Assembly (NCBI RefSeq): GCF_018882055.1
Contig: NZ_JACVPF010000001.1
Span: 372,001-436,000 of the forward strand
Length of the DNA stretch: 64,000 bases
Reading direction: 5' to 3'
Source of the DNA: Polynucleobacter sp. es-MAR-4
GTDB taxonomy: Bacteria > Pseudomonadota > Gammaproteobacteria > Burkholderiales > Burkholderiaceae
Position numbers and translations under genes: made by a program. Below, piece after piece: positions 9,222-18,582 of the stretch (positions are counted from its first letter, which is position 1; each line of letters begins with the position of its first letter). The notes below the pieces were generated by a model. The model ran no database searches. It was not told the origin of the DNA and saw nothing but the letters and a program-made list of their open reading frames with translations.

Positions 9222-9797
9222 ATGCGCAAAATCATTGCATCCCTATTCCTAATCACTAGCTTGATTGCTAGCGCCAATAGCTTTGCCGGACCTAAGGTGG
9301 AATTTAAAACCACGATGGGTAGTTTTGTTGTGGAGTTAGATTCCATCAAGGCACCAAAAACCACTGCCAACTTTTTAAACTATGTAAATAGTGGTTTTTA
9401 TAATGGCACCATTTTTCACCGAGTAATTGACGGTTTCATGATCCAGGGTGGAGGCTTTACTCCTGACCTAGTACAAAAACCCACTAATGCACCGGTTGCT
9501 TCAGAAGCTCAAAATGGCCTGAAGAATCAAACTTATACGATTGCTATGGCACGTACTTCAGATCCTGATTCAGCGACAGCCCAGTTCTTTATCAACGTTA
9601 AAGACAATGAAGGCTTAAATTATCCTAACGCCATGGGCAATGGATATACGGTATTCGGTAAAGTAATTTCTGGAACTCAAACGATTGATGCCATTCGAAA
9701 AATTCCCACCATGGTTGCTTCAGCACCAAAAATGGGGCGCATGACAGATGTTCCTAGCAAGACAGTCACGATTGAATCTGCTACTGTCCTCAAGTAA
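9222..9797 (+). CDS. Periplasmic peptidyl-prolyl cis-trans isomerase (cyclophilin type)
   Basis: 191 residues with a signal peptide (MRK then a hydrophobic stretch, cut near 'SFA-G'). The cyclophilin core is clear: 'TTMGSFVVELD', 'FLNYVNSGFYNGTIFHRVIDGFMIQGGGF' with the catalytic Arg in FHR, 'TIAMART..PDSATAQFFINV', and 'GYTVFGKVISG'. Export and the short bacterial loop set suggest the PpiA type, which assists folding of outer-membrane and periplasmic proteins. The start is ATG 9222 with AAGGA at 9209-9213; a longer frame upstream would bury the signal peptide. The gap to the previous gene is about 50 bp. Confidence 0.93.
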   Translation: MRKIIASLFLITSLIASANSFAGPKVEFKTTMGSFVVELDSIKAPKTTANFLNYVNSGFYNGTIFHRVIDGFMIQGGGFTPDLVQKPTNAPVASEAQNGLKNQTYTIAMARTSDPDSATAQFFINVKDNEGLNYPNAMGNGYTVFGKVISGTQTIDAIRKIPTMVASAPKMGRMTDVPSKTVTIESATVLK

Positions 9798-9833
9798 TCC
9801 CAAAAGCCTATTTAAACTCTGACGGTCAATAGC

Positions 9834-11660
9834 ATGATCTTGTTAGATGATGCTCAAAGCACTCAGGCTAAGCCCAGCAGCCGCCTCTATGAGAAAGTGC
9901 TTCAGAGTTGGGCCGCCTACCCGCAGCCTAGCGATTTGGAGACTATTGCTCAAGTAGATCAATGCCTTCACAGCATCAATGAGGCCCTCGCCAACGGAGA
10001 ATATGTTGTCGCTACATTTGCTTATGAATTAGGTCTCTACATTCATCGAATTAAACGGCATGTACGCCCTGAAAGTAAATCTCATCCATTAATACAGGCT
10101 TGGTCTTTCAAATCGTATGAGAGCCTAAGCAAAGAAGATGTAGATGCTCTTATTCAGAATCGCATTAACACTCTAAACTCTGATTCGAAAGTTGCGGGAG
10201 TTGCAAACCTTCATCTTTCCATTAATAAACAGCAGTTCACCTCTGATATTGACACCATCCAAGAGTACATTCGGAGTGGCGACACATATCAAATTAATCA
10301 CACCTTTAGGATTACGGGCGAAAGCTACGGCGACCCACTTTCACTCTACGCAAGATTAAGAAGTAGACAACCAGGGCGATTTGGGGCATACATTTCTGAA
10401 GACTCAAGTTGTATCTTGTCGCAATCACCTGAATTATTTATTCAGAAACAAGGCGGCACTTTGAAAGCGATGCCGATGAAAGGTACTGCTAGTGCATTAA
10501 TTGATTCAGCAGAACACTTATCAGCAGATGCCAAGAATCAAGCTGAGAATGTCATGATTGTTGATTTATTGCGCAACGATCTCAGTCGACTCGCATTACC
10601 AGGAACTGTGACAGTCCCTCAACTTTTTGAGGTTGCTCAATATGGCGATGTGCTGCAAATGACATCCACAGTGCAGGCCAAGATCAGGCCTGGGATTGAC
10701 CTGCGTGATGTACTTAATGCCGTCTTTCCCTGCGGGTCGGTAACTGGCGCCCCAAAGAAGCGCAGCATGGAGATCATCCAAGAATTAGAGTCCCAAGAGC
10801 GTGGCTACTATTGTGGTGCGCTGGGATGGTTGGATCCCAATGGAGATTTTGCGTTTAGTGTTCCCATTCGTACCCTGGAAATTGATCGCAACATGAAGAC
10901 CCATGCCACCCCATTTACACTAGGAATCGGTGCTGGAATTACGATTGATTCTGAGGCCAGTCAAGAGTGGGAAGAATGTGAAATCAAGGCGGCCTTCTTA
11001 AGTAAGATGCCTAGCGAGGTAGGATTATTTGAAACGATTTTAGTTCGGCACGGTAAAGCTCAAAACCTACAGCTCCACTTAACTCGTATTGGCGAATCAG
11101 CTCTAGCACTGGGCATCCCCCACTCTATGATTGATATAAGCAAGGCTATTGAAAATGCTTGCGAAAATGTCTCTAGCGATATCGACTACCGCTTGCGATT
11201 GGATGTAGATCATTCAGGTAATCCCAGCTACCAAACATCACCAATTAATCCATTGCCTGCATCAGTACAGATTTTTTGGGCAAGTGACATTCTTCCGCAT
11301 CCGAGTAAGGCAACTCTTTACTCCGGAAATGTATTACTAAGACATAAAGTCAGTAGTCGACACCTCTACGATCAGGCATGGAGACTTGCAGAAGATCGCG
11401 GTGGTTTTGATGCCCTATTTATTAATGAGCAAGGCTATGTTACCGAGGGCGGAAGAAGTAGTATTTTTATTAAATCTGGGGATCGCTGGCTTACGCCACC
11501 CGTTTCCGCCGGCCTGCTACCGGGAGTTATGCGATCTATTATCTTGAATGATCCGCAATGGAATGCCCATGAGACTAACATTACTATTGATGATGTTCAA
11601 AATGCGAAAGAGATTATGCTTAGCAATGCATTACGTGGCATCATCCCTGCCCATTTTTAG
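9834..11660 (+). CDS. pabBC: Fused aminodeoxychorismate synthase component I / aminodeoxychorismate lyase
   Basis: 608 residues joining two steps of p-aminobenzoate synthesis for folate. Residues about 1-390 form the PabB chorismate-binding domain: 'IRSGDTYQINHTFRI', 'LSQSPELFI', 'AMPMKGTA', 'DLLRNDLSRLA' and 'PCGSVTGAPKKRSMEIIQELE'. From about residue 395 ('VGLFETILV') the protein is a fold-type IV PLP enzyme (PabC). The likely PLP lysine lies in 'LLRHKVSSR', and 'VTEGGRSSIF' and 'PPVSAGLLPGVMR' complete the active site. The fusion is common in proteobacteria. The partner glutamine amidotransferase PabA is not in the window. Confidence 0.94.
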   Translation: MILLDDAQSTQAKPSSRLYEKVLQSWAAYPQPSDLETIAQVDQCLHSINEALANGEYVVATFAYELGLYIHRIKRHVRPESKSHPLIQAWSFKSYESLSKEDVDALIQNRINTLNSDSKVAGVANLHLSINKQQFTSDIDTIQEYIRSGDTYQINHTFRITGESYGDPLSLYARLRSRQPGRFGAYISEDSSCILSQSPELFIQKQGGTLKAMPMKGTASALIDSAEHLSADAKNQAENVMIVDLLRNDLSRLALPGTVTVPQLFEVAQYGDVLQMTSTVQAKIRPGIDLRDVLNAVFPCGSVTGAPKKRSMEIIQELESQERGYYCGALGWLDPNGDFAFSVPIRTLEIDRNMKTHATPFTLGIGAGITIDSEASQEWEECEIKAAFLSKMPSEVGLFETILVRHGKAQNLQLHLTRIGESALALGIPHSMIDISKAIENACENVSSDIDYRLRLDVDHSGNPSYQTSPINPLPASVQIFWASDILPHPSKATLYSGNVLLRHKVSSRHLYDQAWRLAEDRGGFDALFINEQGYVTEGGRSSIFIKSGDRWLTPPVSAGLLPGVMRSIILNDPQWNAHETNITIDDVQNAKEIMLSNALRGIIPAHF

Positions 11661-11669
11661 AAAGCCCGC

Positions 11670-12230
11670 ATGAAGTTTTGCTCGCAGTGCGCTGCACCTA
11701 TTAGCATCAAGATTCCTGCGGATGATTCGCGGGAACGCCACGTATGCGACTCCTGTGGAGTTATTCATTATTTCAATCCACGGAATGTAGTTGGCAGTAT
11801 TCCCGTCTTTGGCGACCAAGTCTTATTGTGTCGTCGCGCCATAGAACCAAGACATGGTTATTGGACTCTGCCGGCTGGATTTATGGAGCTTGGAGAGAGC
11901 ACCAGTACTGGAGCAGCTCGTGAAACTCAAGAGGAAGCGGGTGCCATTGTTCAAATTGGCCCACTGTATTCGCTACTCAATGTTCCTCATGCAGAGCAAG
12001 TGCATCTTTTCTATCTTGCCACGATGACTTCACCAGACTTTCATGCTGGAGAAGAAAGTCTAGAGGTTGCACTATTTAATGAGCAAGATATTCCATGGAA
12101 AGAGATAGCTTTTCCAACGGTTAAACAAACTCTAGAGTGGTTCTTTGCCGATCGCGCTGCAGGCATATTTGATTCTGGCCATGAGTTTGGTGTCCGCAGT
12201 AGAGATATTCTGCCCACAGAAAAAATTTAG
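11670..12230 (+). CDS. Nudix hydrolase with N-terminal zinc ribbon
   Basis: 186 residues. A zinc ribbon with CSQC and CDSC (residues 4-31) precedes a Nudix domain. The Nudix box starts at 'GFMELGES' and continues with 'AARETQEEAG', matching GX5EX7REXXEEXG in full. This architecture resembles NudC-like or ADP-ribose/NADH pyrophosphatases that hydrolyse dinucleotides. The chain lacks the long N-terminal domain of NudC, so the substrate is uncertain. It starts 9 bp after pabBC and ends 13 bp before aat, inside the same dense plus-strand run. Confidence 0.9.
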   Translation: MKFCSQCAAPISIKIPADDSRERHVCDSCGVIHYFNPRNVVGSIPVFGDQVLLCRRAIEPRHGYWTLPAGFMELGESTSTGAARETQEEAGAIVQIGPLYSLLNVPHAEQVHLFYLATMTSPDFHAGEESLEVALFNEQDIPWKEIAFPTVKQTLEWFFADRAAGIFDSGHEFGVRSRDILPTEKI

Positions 12231-12243
12231 TCGTCAAAAGTTC

Positions 12244-12981
12244 ATGAGCAATATCAACTGGCTTGGCTCACAGGATGAATTTCCCAATCCAATAGATTCT
12301 CCAGACCCTGATCCGAGTGTGCCGGGCTTAATTGCAGTGAGTGAACGGATTTATCCAGGGCAACTTGCACGAGCCTACCAGATGGGAATATTTCCATGGT
12401 ACTCAGATAATCAACCGGTGCTTTGGTGGTCACCCAACCCCCGAATGGTGTTGAAGCCTACTCACTTTAAATGCCATGACTCACTCAAGAAAACGATTCG
12501 TCAATTTGTAACAGATCCACAAAAATACATCTGCGTTGATGCTGATTTTGGAGCGGTGGTTCGCTCATGCGCAACGGCTAGACGGAAAGATCAGGACGGT
12601 ACTTGGATCACGCATGAAATCGTAGATGCTTACACACAACTACATGAACAAGGTCATGCTCACAGCATTGCAATAATCGACAATGGTCGCCTGGTGGGTG
12701 GCCTCTACTGCGTAGCTTTTGGTGGGATGGTTTTTGGAGAATCCATGTTTAGCCACCAATCCGATGCATCCAAGATTGCCTTAGCTGCACTGGCTGCCTG
12801 GTGCAATGAACATCAAGTAGAGATGATCGACTGCCAACAAGAGACCGCACACCTGGATTCTTTGGGGGCGGCGCCAATTGCTCGTGATGAATTTTTAGCA
12901 CGTCTGCAAATTGTGCTGAAGCAAACTAATATAGAGATTCCTTGGAAATTTGATAAAGCAATTCTGCGTCACTGGTTATGA
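12244..12981 (+). CDS. aat: Leucyl/phenylalanyl-tRNA--protein transferase
   Basis: 245 residues. It transfers Leu or Phe from tRNA to N-terminal Arg or Lys of proteins, making an N-degron for ClpS-ClpAP. The family signature is complete: '[17 protein letters not shown]' then '[13 protein letters not shown]', later '[24 protein letters not shown]' and '[19 protein letters not shown]'. ATG 12244 is chosen; a longer in-frame extension would run deep into the Nudix gene. The stop overlaps the bpt start (ATGA), so both N-end-rule transferases are made from one message. Confidence 0.96.
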   Translation: MSNINWLGSQDEFPNPIDSPDPDPSVPGLIAVSERIYPGQLARAYQMGIFPWYSDNQPVLWWSPNPRMVLKPTHFKCHDSLKKTIRQFVTDPQKYICVDADFGAVVRSCATARRKDQDGTWITHEIVDAYTQLHEQGHAHSIAIIDNGRLVGGLYCVAFGGMVFGESMFSHQSDASKIALAALAAWCNEHQVEMIDCQQETAHLDSLGAAPIARDEFLARLQIVLKQTNIEIPWKFDKAILRHWL

Positions 12982-13724
12982 CCCAACTTAAAGAACTTCC
13001 TATAACTGAGCTTCAGTTCTACGCAACAGCGCCTTATCCTTGCAGCTATTTACCAGGCCGAACCGCACGCTCTCAGGTAGCAACGCCCTCACACCTCATT
13101 CATGCAGATCTATATGGTGAATTAGTCAACGCAGGCTTTCGTCGCAGCGGTTTATATACGTATAGACCTTATTGCAATGAATGTAATGCCTGTACTGCTA
13201 CCCGCATTCCCGTAAAAGACTTTGCACCAAATCGTAGTCAGAAACGGTCCTGGAAAAAACATGCTGGCCTAGAAGCTCGCGTACTAAATCTTGGCTATCA
13301 AGAAGAACACTTCGAACTTTACCAACACTACCAAAATGAGCGCCATGCTGGTGGAGATAAGGATCAAGATGGCCAAGACCAATACATGCAGTTTCTATTG
13401 CAAAGTCGAGTGAACTCTAGAATCGTTGAATTTCGTGATGGTCCGCATGACACTCACCCTGGGCGCTTGCGGATGGTGAGCATGATTGACATCCTAGAAC
13501 AAGGCATCTCCTCTGTTTACACCTTCTTTGATACCAGTAATGCCTCCGCAAGCTACGGTAGCTTTAGCATCCTCTGGCAAATTCAGCAGGCCCTGGAACT
13601 GGATCTTCCCTTCCTCTATCTTGGCTACTACATTCAGGATAGTGAAAAAATGGCCTATAAAGCCAAGTTTCAGCCCATTGAAGGATTAATAGATGATCAT
13701 TGGCAGCCCATCGTTGGGCCATAA
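12978..13724 (+). CDS. bpt: Aspartate/glutamate leucyltransferase (Bpt, ATE-like)
   Basis: 248 residues, the bacterial homologue of eukaryotic arginyltransferase. It attaches Leu to N-terminal Asp or Glu, feeding the N-end-rule pathway. Seen: '[23 protein letters not shown]', the Cys-rich '[18 protein letters not shown]' (residues 61-78, ATE N-terminal domain), and the C-terminal '[25 protein letters not shown]' and '[18 protein letters not shown]'. It overlaps aat by four bases. Having both transferases adjacent means basic and acidic N-termini are processed by co-expressed enzymes; ClpS and ClpA are outside the window. Confidence 0.95.
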   Translation: MTQLKELPITELQFYATAPYPCSYLPGRTARSQVATPSHLIHADLYGELVNAGFRRSGLYTYRPYCNECNACTATRIPVKDFAPNRSQKRSWKKHAGLEARVLNLGYQEEHFELYQHYQNERHAGGDKDQDGQDQYMQFLLQSRVNSRIVEFRDGPHDTHPGRLRMVSMIDILEQGISSVYTFFDTSNASASYGSFSILWQIQQALELDLPFLYLGYYIQDSEKMAYKAKFQPIEGLIDDHWQPIVGP

Positions 13725-13733
13725 TATCTACCC

Positions 13734-14768
13734 ATGATTGATAGTTACCCTCTTCTGCGCCCCTGGTTGTTTTCCTTAGACCCAGAACAAGCCCATAATC
13801 TCACCCTGAGCAATCTAGATCGCGCTGAGCGCTGGGGTTTATTACGCCACCTAGTTGAGCAGCCAGCCGCTGATCCACGACACTTATGCGGCATCACTTT
13901 CCCAAACCCTGTTGGTCTTGCTGCAGGCCTTGATAAAGATGGCCGACATATTGATGCACTAGGCGCGCTTGGTTTTGGTTTCTTAGAAATTGGTACTGTC
14001 ACCCCGAAACCTCAACCCGGCAATCCAAAACCCCGCATGTTTCGTTTACCTCAAGCACAGGCCATCATCAATCGCATGGGATTTAATAACGACGGCGTCG
14101 ACGCATGCGTCAAGCGCGTTCGAAATTCCGCTTATTGGCAAAATGGTGGCGTTGTTGGTTTAAATATCGGTAAGAACGCGAGCACCCCAATCGAAAATGC
14201 TGCTAGCGACTACGTTGCGGCTATGGAAGCGGTATACGAGGTGGCCTCATATATCACCGTAAACATCTCCTCCCCGAATACCCAGAATTTGCGCGCTCTT
14301 CAAGGCGAAGATATGCTGCGATCTTTGCTTGGCTCTCTACATTTAGCCCGTGAAGCACTCAGTGATCGGTACGGTGTTCGTAAGCCCCTCTTTTTAAAAA
14401 TAGCGCCCGACCTGGATCAAAACGATATCAAACTCATTGCAGATCTCTTACTTGAATTTAAGATTGATGCAATCATCGCAACCAATACAACGATTGCTCG
14501 CGACGCCGTTCAAGGGCTCGAGTTTGGACAAGAAGCCGGTGGCTTATCTGGCGCTCCTGTTCGCATGACTTCCACTGAAGTAGTGAAGAGTCTTAAACAG
14601 TTTTTAGGCGACACAATTCCGATTATTGGCGTAGGCGGCATTCTTTCCGGCTTGGACGCTCAGGAGAAAGTCGCTGCTGGGGCAAGCCTTGTCCAGCTGT
14701 ATAGCGGTCTAATTTATCGTGGCCCAAAATTGATCGCTGAGTGTGCGAGTGCGCTAAAGGCTAGCTAA
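13734..14768 (+). CDS. pyrD: Dihydroorotate dehydrogenase (quinone), class 2
   Basis: 344 residues. It oxidises dihydroorotate to orotate in pyrimidine synthesis, passing electrons to membrane quinone. The class 2 N-terminal helix region ('[19 protein letters not shown]') that binds the membrane is present. FMN and substrate motifs are '[34 protein letters not shown]', 'MGFNNDG', '[12 protein letters not shown]' with the catalytic Ser of class 2, and '[24 protein letters not shown]'. It lies 9 bp after bpt. A possible weak promoter, TTGGCA (13700) with TAATAT (13722), would leave almost no leader, but this is uncertain. Confidence 0.96.
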   Translation: MIDSYPLLRPWLFSLDPEQAHNLTLSNLDRAERWGLLRHLVEQPAADPRHLCGITFPNPVGLAAGLDKDGRHIDALGALGFGFLEIGTVTPKPQPGNPKPRMFRLPQAQAIINRMGFNNDGVDACVKRVRNSAYWQNGGVVGLNIGKNASTPIENAASDYVAAMEAVYEVASYITVNISSPNTQNLRALQGEDMLRSLLGSLHLAREALSDRYGVRKPLFLKIAPDLDQNDIKLIADLLLEFKIDAIIATNTTIARDAVQGLEFGQEAGGLSGAPVRMTSTEVVKSLKQFLGDTIPIIGVGGILSGLDAQEKVAAGASLVQLYSGLIYRGPKLIAECASALKAS

Positions 14769-14812
14769 CTAGACCTCAGCAGCACCTTTTGGCATTGAAG
14801 CTGTATTTCATA

Positions 14813-14842
14813 TTGTGCAATTTCGGCAAAAATCGCTACAAT
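14813..14842 (+). promoter_or_regulatory. Predicted promoter of the IclR-family gene
   Basis: TTGTGC at 14813-14818, an 18-bp spacer and TACAAT at 14837-14842. The expected transcription start is about 14849, at the ATG at 14850. No Shine-Dalgarno sequence stands before that ATG, so the message may be leaderless. Confidence 0.5.
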
Positions 14843-14849
14843 TGACCTC

Positions 14850-15668
14850 ATGAGCACAAGTAAACCTGAAAAAGTGGCAAAAGTACCTGGTGAGGCTGGC
14901 AAAACCGCCATCCAGGTGGTTGAGCGCATGATGAACTTACTTGACGCATTGGCCACTCACGAAGAGTCTGCCAGCCTTAAAAATCTTGCTGAAGAGACAG
15001 ATTTACACCCCTCTACAGCCCACCGCATTCTCAATGATTTAGTTGCCTGCCGCTTAGTTGAACGTGGCGATGGTGGCACCTATAGACTAGGCCTCAAGCT
15101 CCTTGAGCTTGGAAATTTAGTCAAGGCTCGCCTATCAGTGCGCGAGGCTGCCCAAGCACCAATGCGCGCTCTACATAAGTTAACAGGTGAAACAATCAAC
15201 TTATCCGTTAGGCAAGGTGACGAGATTGTCTACATTGATCGGGCTTATAGCGAGCGCTCTGGTATGCAAGTGGTTCGTGCTATTGGTGGACGTGCACCCC
15301 TACACCTCACATCAGTGGGTAAGCTTTTTTTAGCAAGTGATGATCCCAGTCAGGTCCGTGCTTATGTCACACGTACTGGTTTGGCTGGACACACTAGAAA
15401 TAGTATTACGGATCTAGGGAAACTAGATTCAGAACTCAGTCAGGTACGCAAATTAGGTCACGCGCGTGACAATGAAGAATTAGAACTAGGGGTAAGTTGT
15501 GTTGCTGCAGAGATTTTTGATGACAGCGGAAAGCTAGTTGCAGGACTTTCACTAAGCTCTCCAACCGACCGCATTCAAGCGGATTGGTTGAAGCTCTTAC
15601 AAGATACCGCCATACAGATTTCCAAGGGAATGGGCTACAAACCCAAAGCTAGCGAAAATAATTCCTAG
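14850..15668 (+). CDS. IclR-family transcriptional regulator
   Basis: 272 residues. An N-terminal winged helix-turn-helix (residues about 23-85: 'AIQVVERMMNLLDALATHEESASLKNLAEETDLHPSTAHRILNDL') is followed by the IclR effector domain with 'GRAPLHLTSVGKLFLA', 'GLAGHT.NSI' and 'DNEELELGVSCVAAEIFDDSGKLVAGLSLSSP', the usual effector-pocket region. Members control aromatic and short-chain acid catabolism; the target here is unknown. It sits alone, after pyrD and convergent with pbpG. A TACAAT box ends seven bases before the ATG. Confidence 0.93.
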   Translation: MSTSKPEKVAKVPGEAGKTAIQVVERMMNLLDALATHEESASLKNLAEETDLHPSTAHRILNDLVACRLVERGDGGTYRLGLKLLELGNLVKARLSVREAAQAPMRALHKLTGETINLSVRQGDEIVYIDRAYSERSGMQVVRAIGGRAPLHLTSVGKLFLASDDPSQVRAYVTRTGLAGHTRNSITDLGKLDSELSQVRKLGHARDNEELELGVSCVAAEIFDDSGKLVAGLSLSSPTDRIQADWLKLLQDTAIQISKGMGYKPKASENNS

Positions 15669-15681
15669 CGGCTGAAGCCGC
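15668..15681. terminator. Short hairpin between convergent iclR-type and pbpG genes
   Basis: GCGGC-TGAA-GCCGC forms a 5-bp GC stem with a tetraloop exactly in the 15-bp gap between the convergent genes. No good T-run follows on either strand, so it is only a possible terminator. Confidence 0.35.
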
Positions 15682-15683
15682 AA

Positions 15684-16730
15684 TTACATTAAGCGACGAA
15701 TTGCATGAGGCTCGCCTGAGGGCATGCGCTCATACCAATCTCGCACCCTAACCGCATCAGCGAAACGCGATTGCGTGCCTACCGAGTCAAGAAAAACCAA
15801 CAACAAAGGCGTGTTGTTTACTCTAGCCTGCATAACCAAACACTTACCAGCCGCATTGATAAAGCCTGTTTTTTGTAGGCCGATATTCATATCACCGGCG
15901 CGGACTAAGCGATTGGTATTGAGAAATTTCTGAGGGCGTTTTGCAATCACCATCGTTAAATCTGGCCAAGTCGAAAATTCACGAATCATTTTGTACTGAT
16001 AAGCAGCACTTAGCATGCGAGCAAGATCTTCAGCTGAAGCCACATTTTCACTCTTTAAACCAGTGGGGTCAGCGAAGTGAGAATGCGTCATACCAATCTC
16101 TTTTGCCTTGCGATTCATGGCATCGATAAAGGCTGGAATGCCGCCAGGATAATTTCGTCCAAGGGTATACGCCGCACGATTCTCTGAGGACATTAAGGCC
16201 AATAACAAAGCCTCTTCTCTCGTTAAGACCGTTCCACCTGCAAGGCGAGAGGTCCTATAAATATTGACGTCTTCAGGATTAATAACAATCGTTTCATCAA
16301 GAGGTAATTTAGAGTCAAGCACCACCATCGCCGTCATGAGCTTGGTGATGGATGCAATCGGCAAACTGACTGAAGAGTTTTTCTCAAAATATACTTCTTT
16401 GGTATCTTGATTCACAACCATGGCTACGCTAGATTTCAAACTAAGGTCGTCATGCTGGCCGCGCAATCCCAACGCAGTAGCGAATGAAGGTCTTGCTGCT
16501 ACAACAGGCTCGCTTGTGCGGGTGACTGTGGTTCGCACTGCTTTAGATTTCTTGGGAGATTTAGCCGCCTTCTTTACCTCTACCTTGGCAGCAGTCTTAG
16601 TCGAAGATTTAGATGACTTCGTAGTTTTGGGGTCTTTATTGCTTGAACTTGCTTGAGCAGAAGTGGCTACGCCAACTGACATGAGGCCAACTAGCACAAT
16701 AAGCCAAAATCGATTCAAATGCATCCCCAA
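15684..16730 (-). CDS. pbpG: D-alanyl-D-alanine endopeptidase (PBP7-like)
   Basis: 348 residues. A signal peptide (about 1-27) is followed by a Lys/Ser/Thr-rich low-complexity linker (about 28-75) and an S11-type serine peptidase domain. The three penicillin-binding motifs are present: SITK in 'PIASITKLMTAMVV', SEN in 'LMSSENRAAYTLG' and KTG in 'LQKTGFINAAG'. PBP7-type enzymes cut D-Ala-mDAP cross-bridges in periplasmic peptidoglycan. No C-terminal amphipathic anchor is seen, which fits PBP7 rather than PBP5/6. The start is ATG 16730, or ATG 16724 two codons on. The basic linker is longer than in the E. coli protein. Confidence 0.93.
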   Translation of the reverse strand: MGMHLNRFWLIVLVGLMSVGVATSAQASSSNKDPKTTKSSKSSTKTAAKVEVKKAAKSPKKSKAVRTTVTRTSEPVVAARPSFATALGLRGQHDDLSLKSSVAMVVNQDTKEVYFEKNSSVSLPIASITKLMTAMVVLDSKLPLDETIVINPEDVNIYRTSRLAGGTVLTREEALLLALMSSENRAAYTLGRNYPGGIPAFIDAMNRKAKEIGMTHSHFADPTGLKSENVASAEDLARMLSAAYQYKMIREFSTWPDLTMVIAKRPQKFLNTNRLVRAGDMNIGLQKTGFINAAGKCLVMQARVNNTPLLLVFLDSVGTQSRFADAVRVRDWYERMPSGEPHAIRRLM

Positions 16731-16826
16731 ATACCTTCCAAAACTGTAAACATACCGAATGATAAATAACTTTTGATCTTATGCGCCAATTATTGTCCGC
16801 ACAAGCAAGCTAGCGATAGTGATGCC

Positions 16827-17714
16827 TTATTCAGCAATCGTAGCAACAACCCTTGTCTGACCCCGATTGACCAGTATCACACCAGTCATTGTTAGTAATA
16901 AGCCCCCTGCCATCATCAAGGTAAAAGGCTCATCAAATAAAAACCACGCCATCACTGCAGTAGTTGGCGGGGTTAGGTACAAAAGGCTCGTTACTTTAGT
17001 TGCAGCCCCTTTACGAATCATCATAAAGAGCAAGCTGATTGATCCAATCGAGAGTGGAAAAATTGCCCAGAGTAAGGCGCCGATAACAGAGGCATTCCAC
17101 ACCATGACTCCAGACTCAAAGTAATACATGCAAATAAAACAAAGGACAGCGGAGACACCGAACTGAATTGATGATCCTGCACGAAGATCGAACACTGGGC
17201 AGAATTTCTTCTGATAGAGCGTTCCAAATGTAATGGAGAGTAATGCTGCAAAAGCCAGTACATAGCTAAATAGCGGAATGTGTGCGAAGCCGATTTTCTC
17301 TGCCACCACCAATGCCACACCAGCAAAACCAAAGCCCAAGCCAATCCATTGGCGACCAGTTACCTTTTCAGAAACCCATGCTGCAAACCAGGCGGTCAAA
17401 ATTGGCTGCAGGCCTACAATAATCGCGACCAAGCCAGCAGTCATTCCCAGTCGAACAGCAAACCAAACTCCCAGTAAGTAACCAAACTGGAGCAATATCC
17501 CCGCTACAGCAATATGCTTCATTTGAGCCCAGCTTGGCCAGCTGATCTTCCAGATGAGACTCAGACATGCCATGGCCATCAAGACCCCCGCAAAACGCCA
17601 AAACAAGAATGTGGCAGGCTCGACATAAGGCATGGCTAGACGTGCAATGACAAAGCCCGTACTCCAGATCAATACAAATAGCGGTGCAATTAGGCTGTCT
17701 AGCTTCAATCTCAT
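16827..17714 (-). CDS. EamA/DMT-superfamily transporter
   Basis: 295 residues with about ten hydrophobic segments arranged as two EamA repeats. The first begins 'LIAPLFVLIWSTGFVIARLAMPYVEPATFLFWRF', the second around 'FSYVLAFAALLSITFGTLYQKK', ending with 'FDEPFTLMMAGGLLLTMTGVILVNRG'. Such proteins export amino acids or other small metabolites; the substrate cannot be read from sequence. The frame is open 37 codons further upstream, but that stretch is basic and hydrophilic, so ATG 17714 at the first membrane segment is preferred. No strong ribosome-binding site is visible. It is divergent from the phasin gene. Confidence 0.87.
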   Translation of the reverse strand: MRLKLDSLIAPLFVLIWSTGFVIARLAMPYVEPATFLFWRFAGVLMAMACLSLIWKISWPSWAQMKHIAVAGILLQFGYLLGVWFAVRLGMTAGLVAIIVGLQPILTAWFAAWVSEKVTGRQWIGLGFGFAGVALVVAEKIGFAHIPLFSYVLAFAALLSITFGTLYQKKFCPVFDLRAGSSIQFGVSAVLCFICMYYFESGVMVWNASVIGALLWAIFPLSIGSISLLFMMIRKGAATKVTSLLYLTPPTTAVMAWFLFDEPFTLMMAGGLLLTMTGVILVNRGQTRVVATIAE

Positions 17715-17853
17715 GGATAACTTATTGAAAATATGGAGTTTTTTGTTACTTCTTGATTTTAGGCCTTTTTTATTCCGCTCCACCCCATTGGGAAGATGAA
17801 CAGTATTTATGTTGCACCGCACCATAAATACTGTAAAATCGATCCTAAATAAA

Positions 17854-17881
17854 TTGACATCGACAAGATAAAGCTCATAGT
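17854..17881 (+). promoter_or_regulatory. Possible promoter of the phasin gene
   Basis: A perfect TTGACA at 17854-17859 is followed 16 bp later by CATAGT (4 of 6 matches to TATAAT). This predicts a leader of about 30 nt with AAAGGG before the phasin ATG. Confidence 0.4.
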
Positions 17882-17917
17882 GAGCAATGACATCGGGTCC
17901 ATCAGAAAGGGATTGAA

Positions 17918-18484
17918 ATGAACTTAACGCCAGAACAAATTGCAGCAGCGCAAAAGGCCAATTTAGAAACTCTGAGTGGACTAACCAATCAGGCGCTGCA
18001 AAGTATTGAGAAGTTAGTAGAACTCAACATGCATATCGCTAAGCAAAGCCTGGGTGAAAGCATGAGCAGCGCAAAAAAAGCCTTAGAAGTAAAAGACATT
18101 CAGCAACTACTCGCCCATCAAGCTGAAGCTGTTCAGCCAATGGCAGAAAAAATCATGGCTTACAGCCGTCATCTCTATGAGTTGGCCCATGAAACTCAAG
18201 CTAGCTTCACCAAATCCGCTGAAAAAGAATTTCAGGCGGGACAAAAGAAGATTAATTCCTTAGTAGAGGATTGGACAAAGAATGCTCCAGCTGGATCAGA
18301 TGCTGCAGTGAATGCAATGAAACAGGCAATTGCTTCTGCAACCAACGTGTTTGAAACTAGCCAAAAGGCGGTCAAACATGCTGTTGAAGTGGCTCAATCT
18401 AATTTGAACAACGCTACTAGCTCAGTTGAGAAAACAATCAAATCAAGCAGTAAGCCTGCAAGTAAAACTGGCAAGAAAAAGTAA
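17918..18484 (+). CDS. phaP: Phasin family protein
   Basis: 188 residues, almost wholly helical and Ala/Lys/Gln-rich. The pattern 'LTPEQIAAAQKANLETLSGLTNQALQSIEKLVELNMHIAKQSL' (residues 3-45) is that of the phasin_2 family. Phasins coat polyhydroxyalkanoate granules and control their number and size. The C-terminal tail is rich in Ser/Lys ('SSSKPASKTGKKK'), like the AlgP-type tails of some phasins. It is transcribed alone, with a promoter-like sequence upstream and a strong terminator downstream. No PHA synthase is in the window, so the granule role rests on family knowledge. Confidence 0.9.
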   Translation: MNLTPEQIAAAQKANLETLSGLTNQALQSIEKLVELNMHIAKQSLGESMSSAKKALEVKDIQQLLAHQAEAVQPMAEKIMAYSRHLYELAHETQASFTKSAEKEFQAGQKKINSLVEDWTKNAPAGSDAAVNAMKQAIASATNVFETSQKAVKHAVEVAQSNLNNATSSVEKTIKSSSKPASKTGKKK

Positions 18485-18525
18485 ACTCTTTTCGACAGTC
18501 TATTATTTTTTTGTAACAGTAGAAA

Positions 18526-18555
18526 TAAAAAGCCCCGATCTCTCGGGGCTTTTTC
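18526..18555. terminator. Bidirectional terminator between phasin and lpdA
   Basis: An 8-bp stem AGCCCCGA / TCGGGGCT (18531-18550) with loop TCTC, flanked by an A-run on the left and a T-run on the right. It can terminate the phasin transcript on plus and the PDH operon on minus. Confidence 0.92.
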
Positions 18556-18582
18556 TTATCAAGCAATTTCACAGGCTACTTT

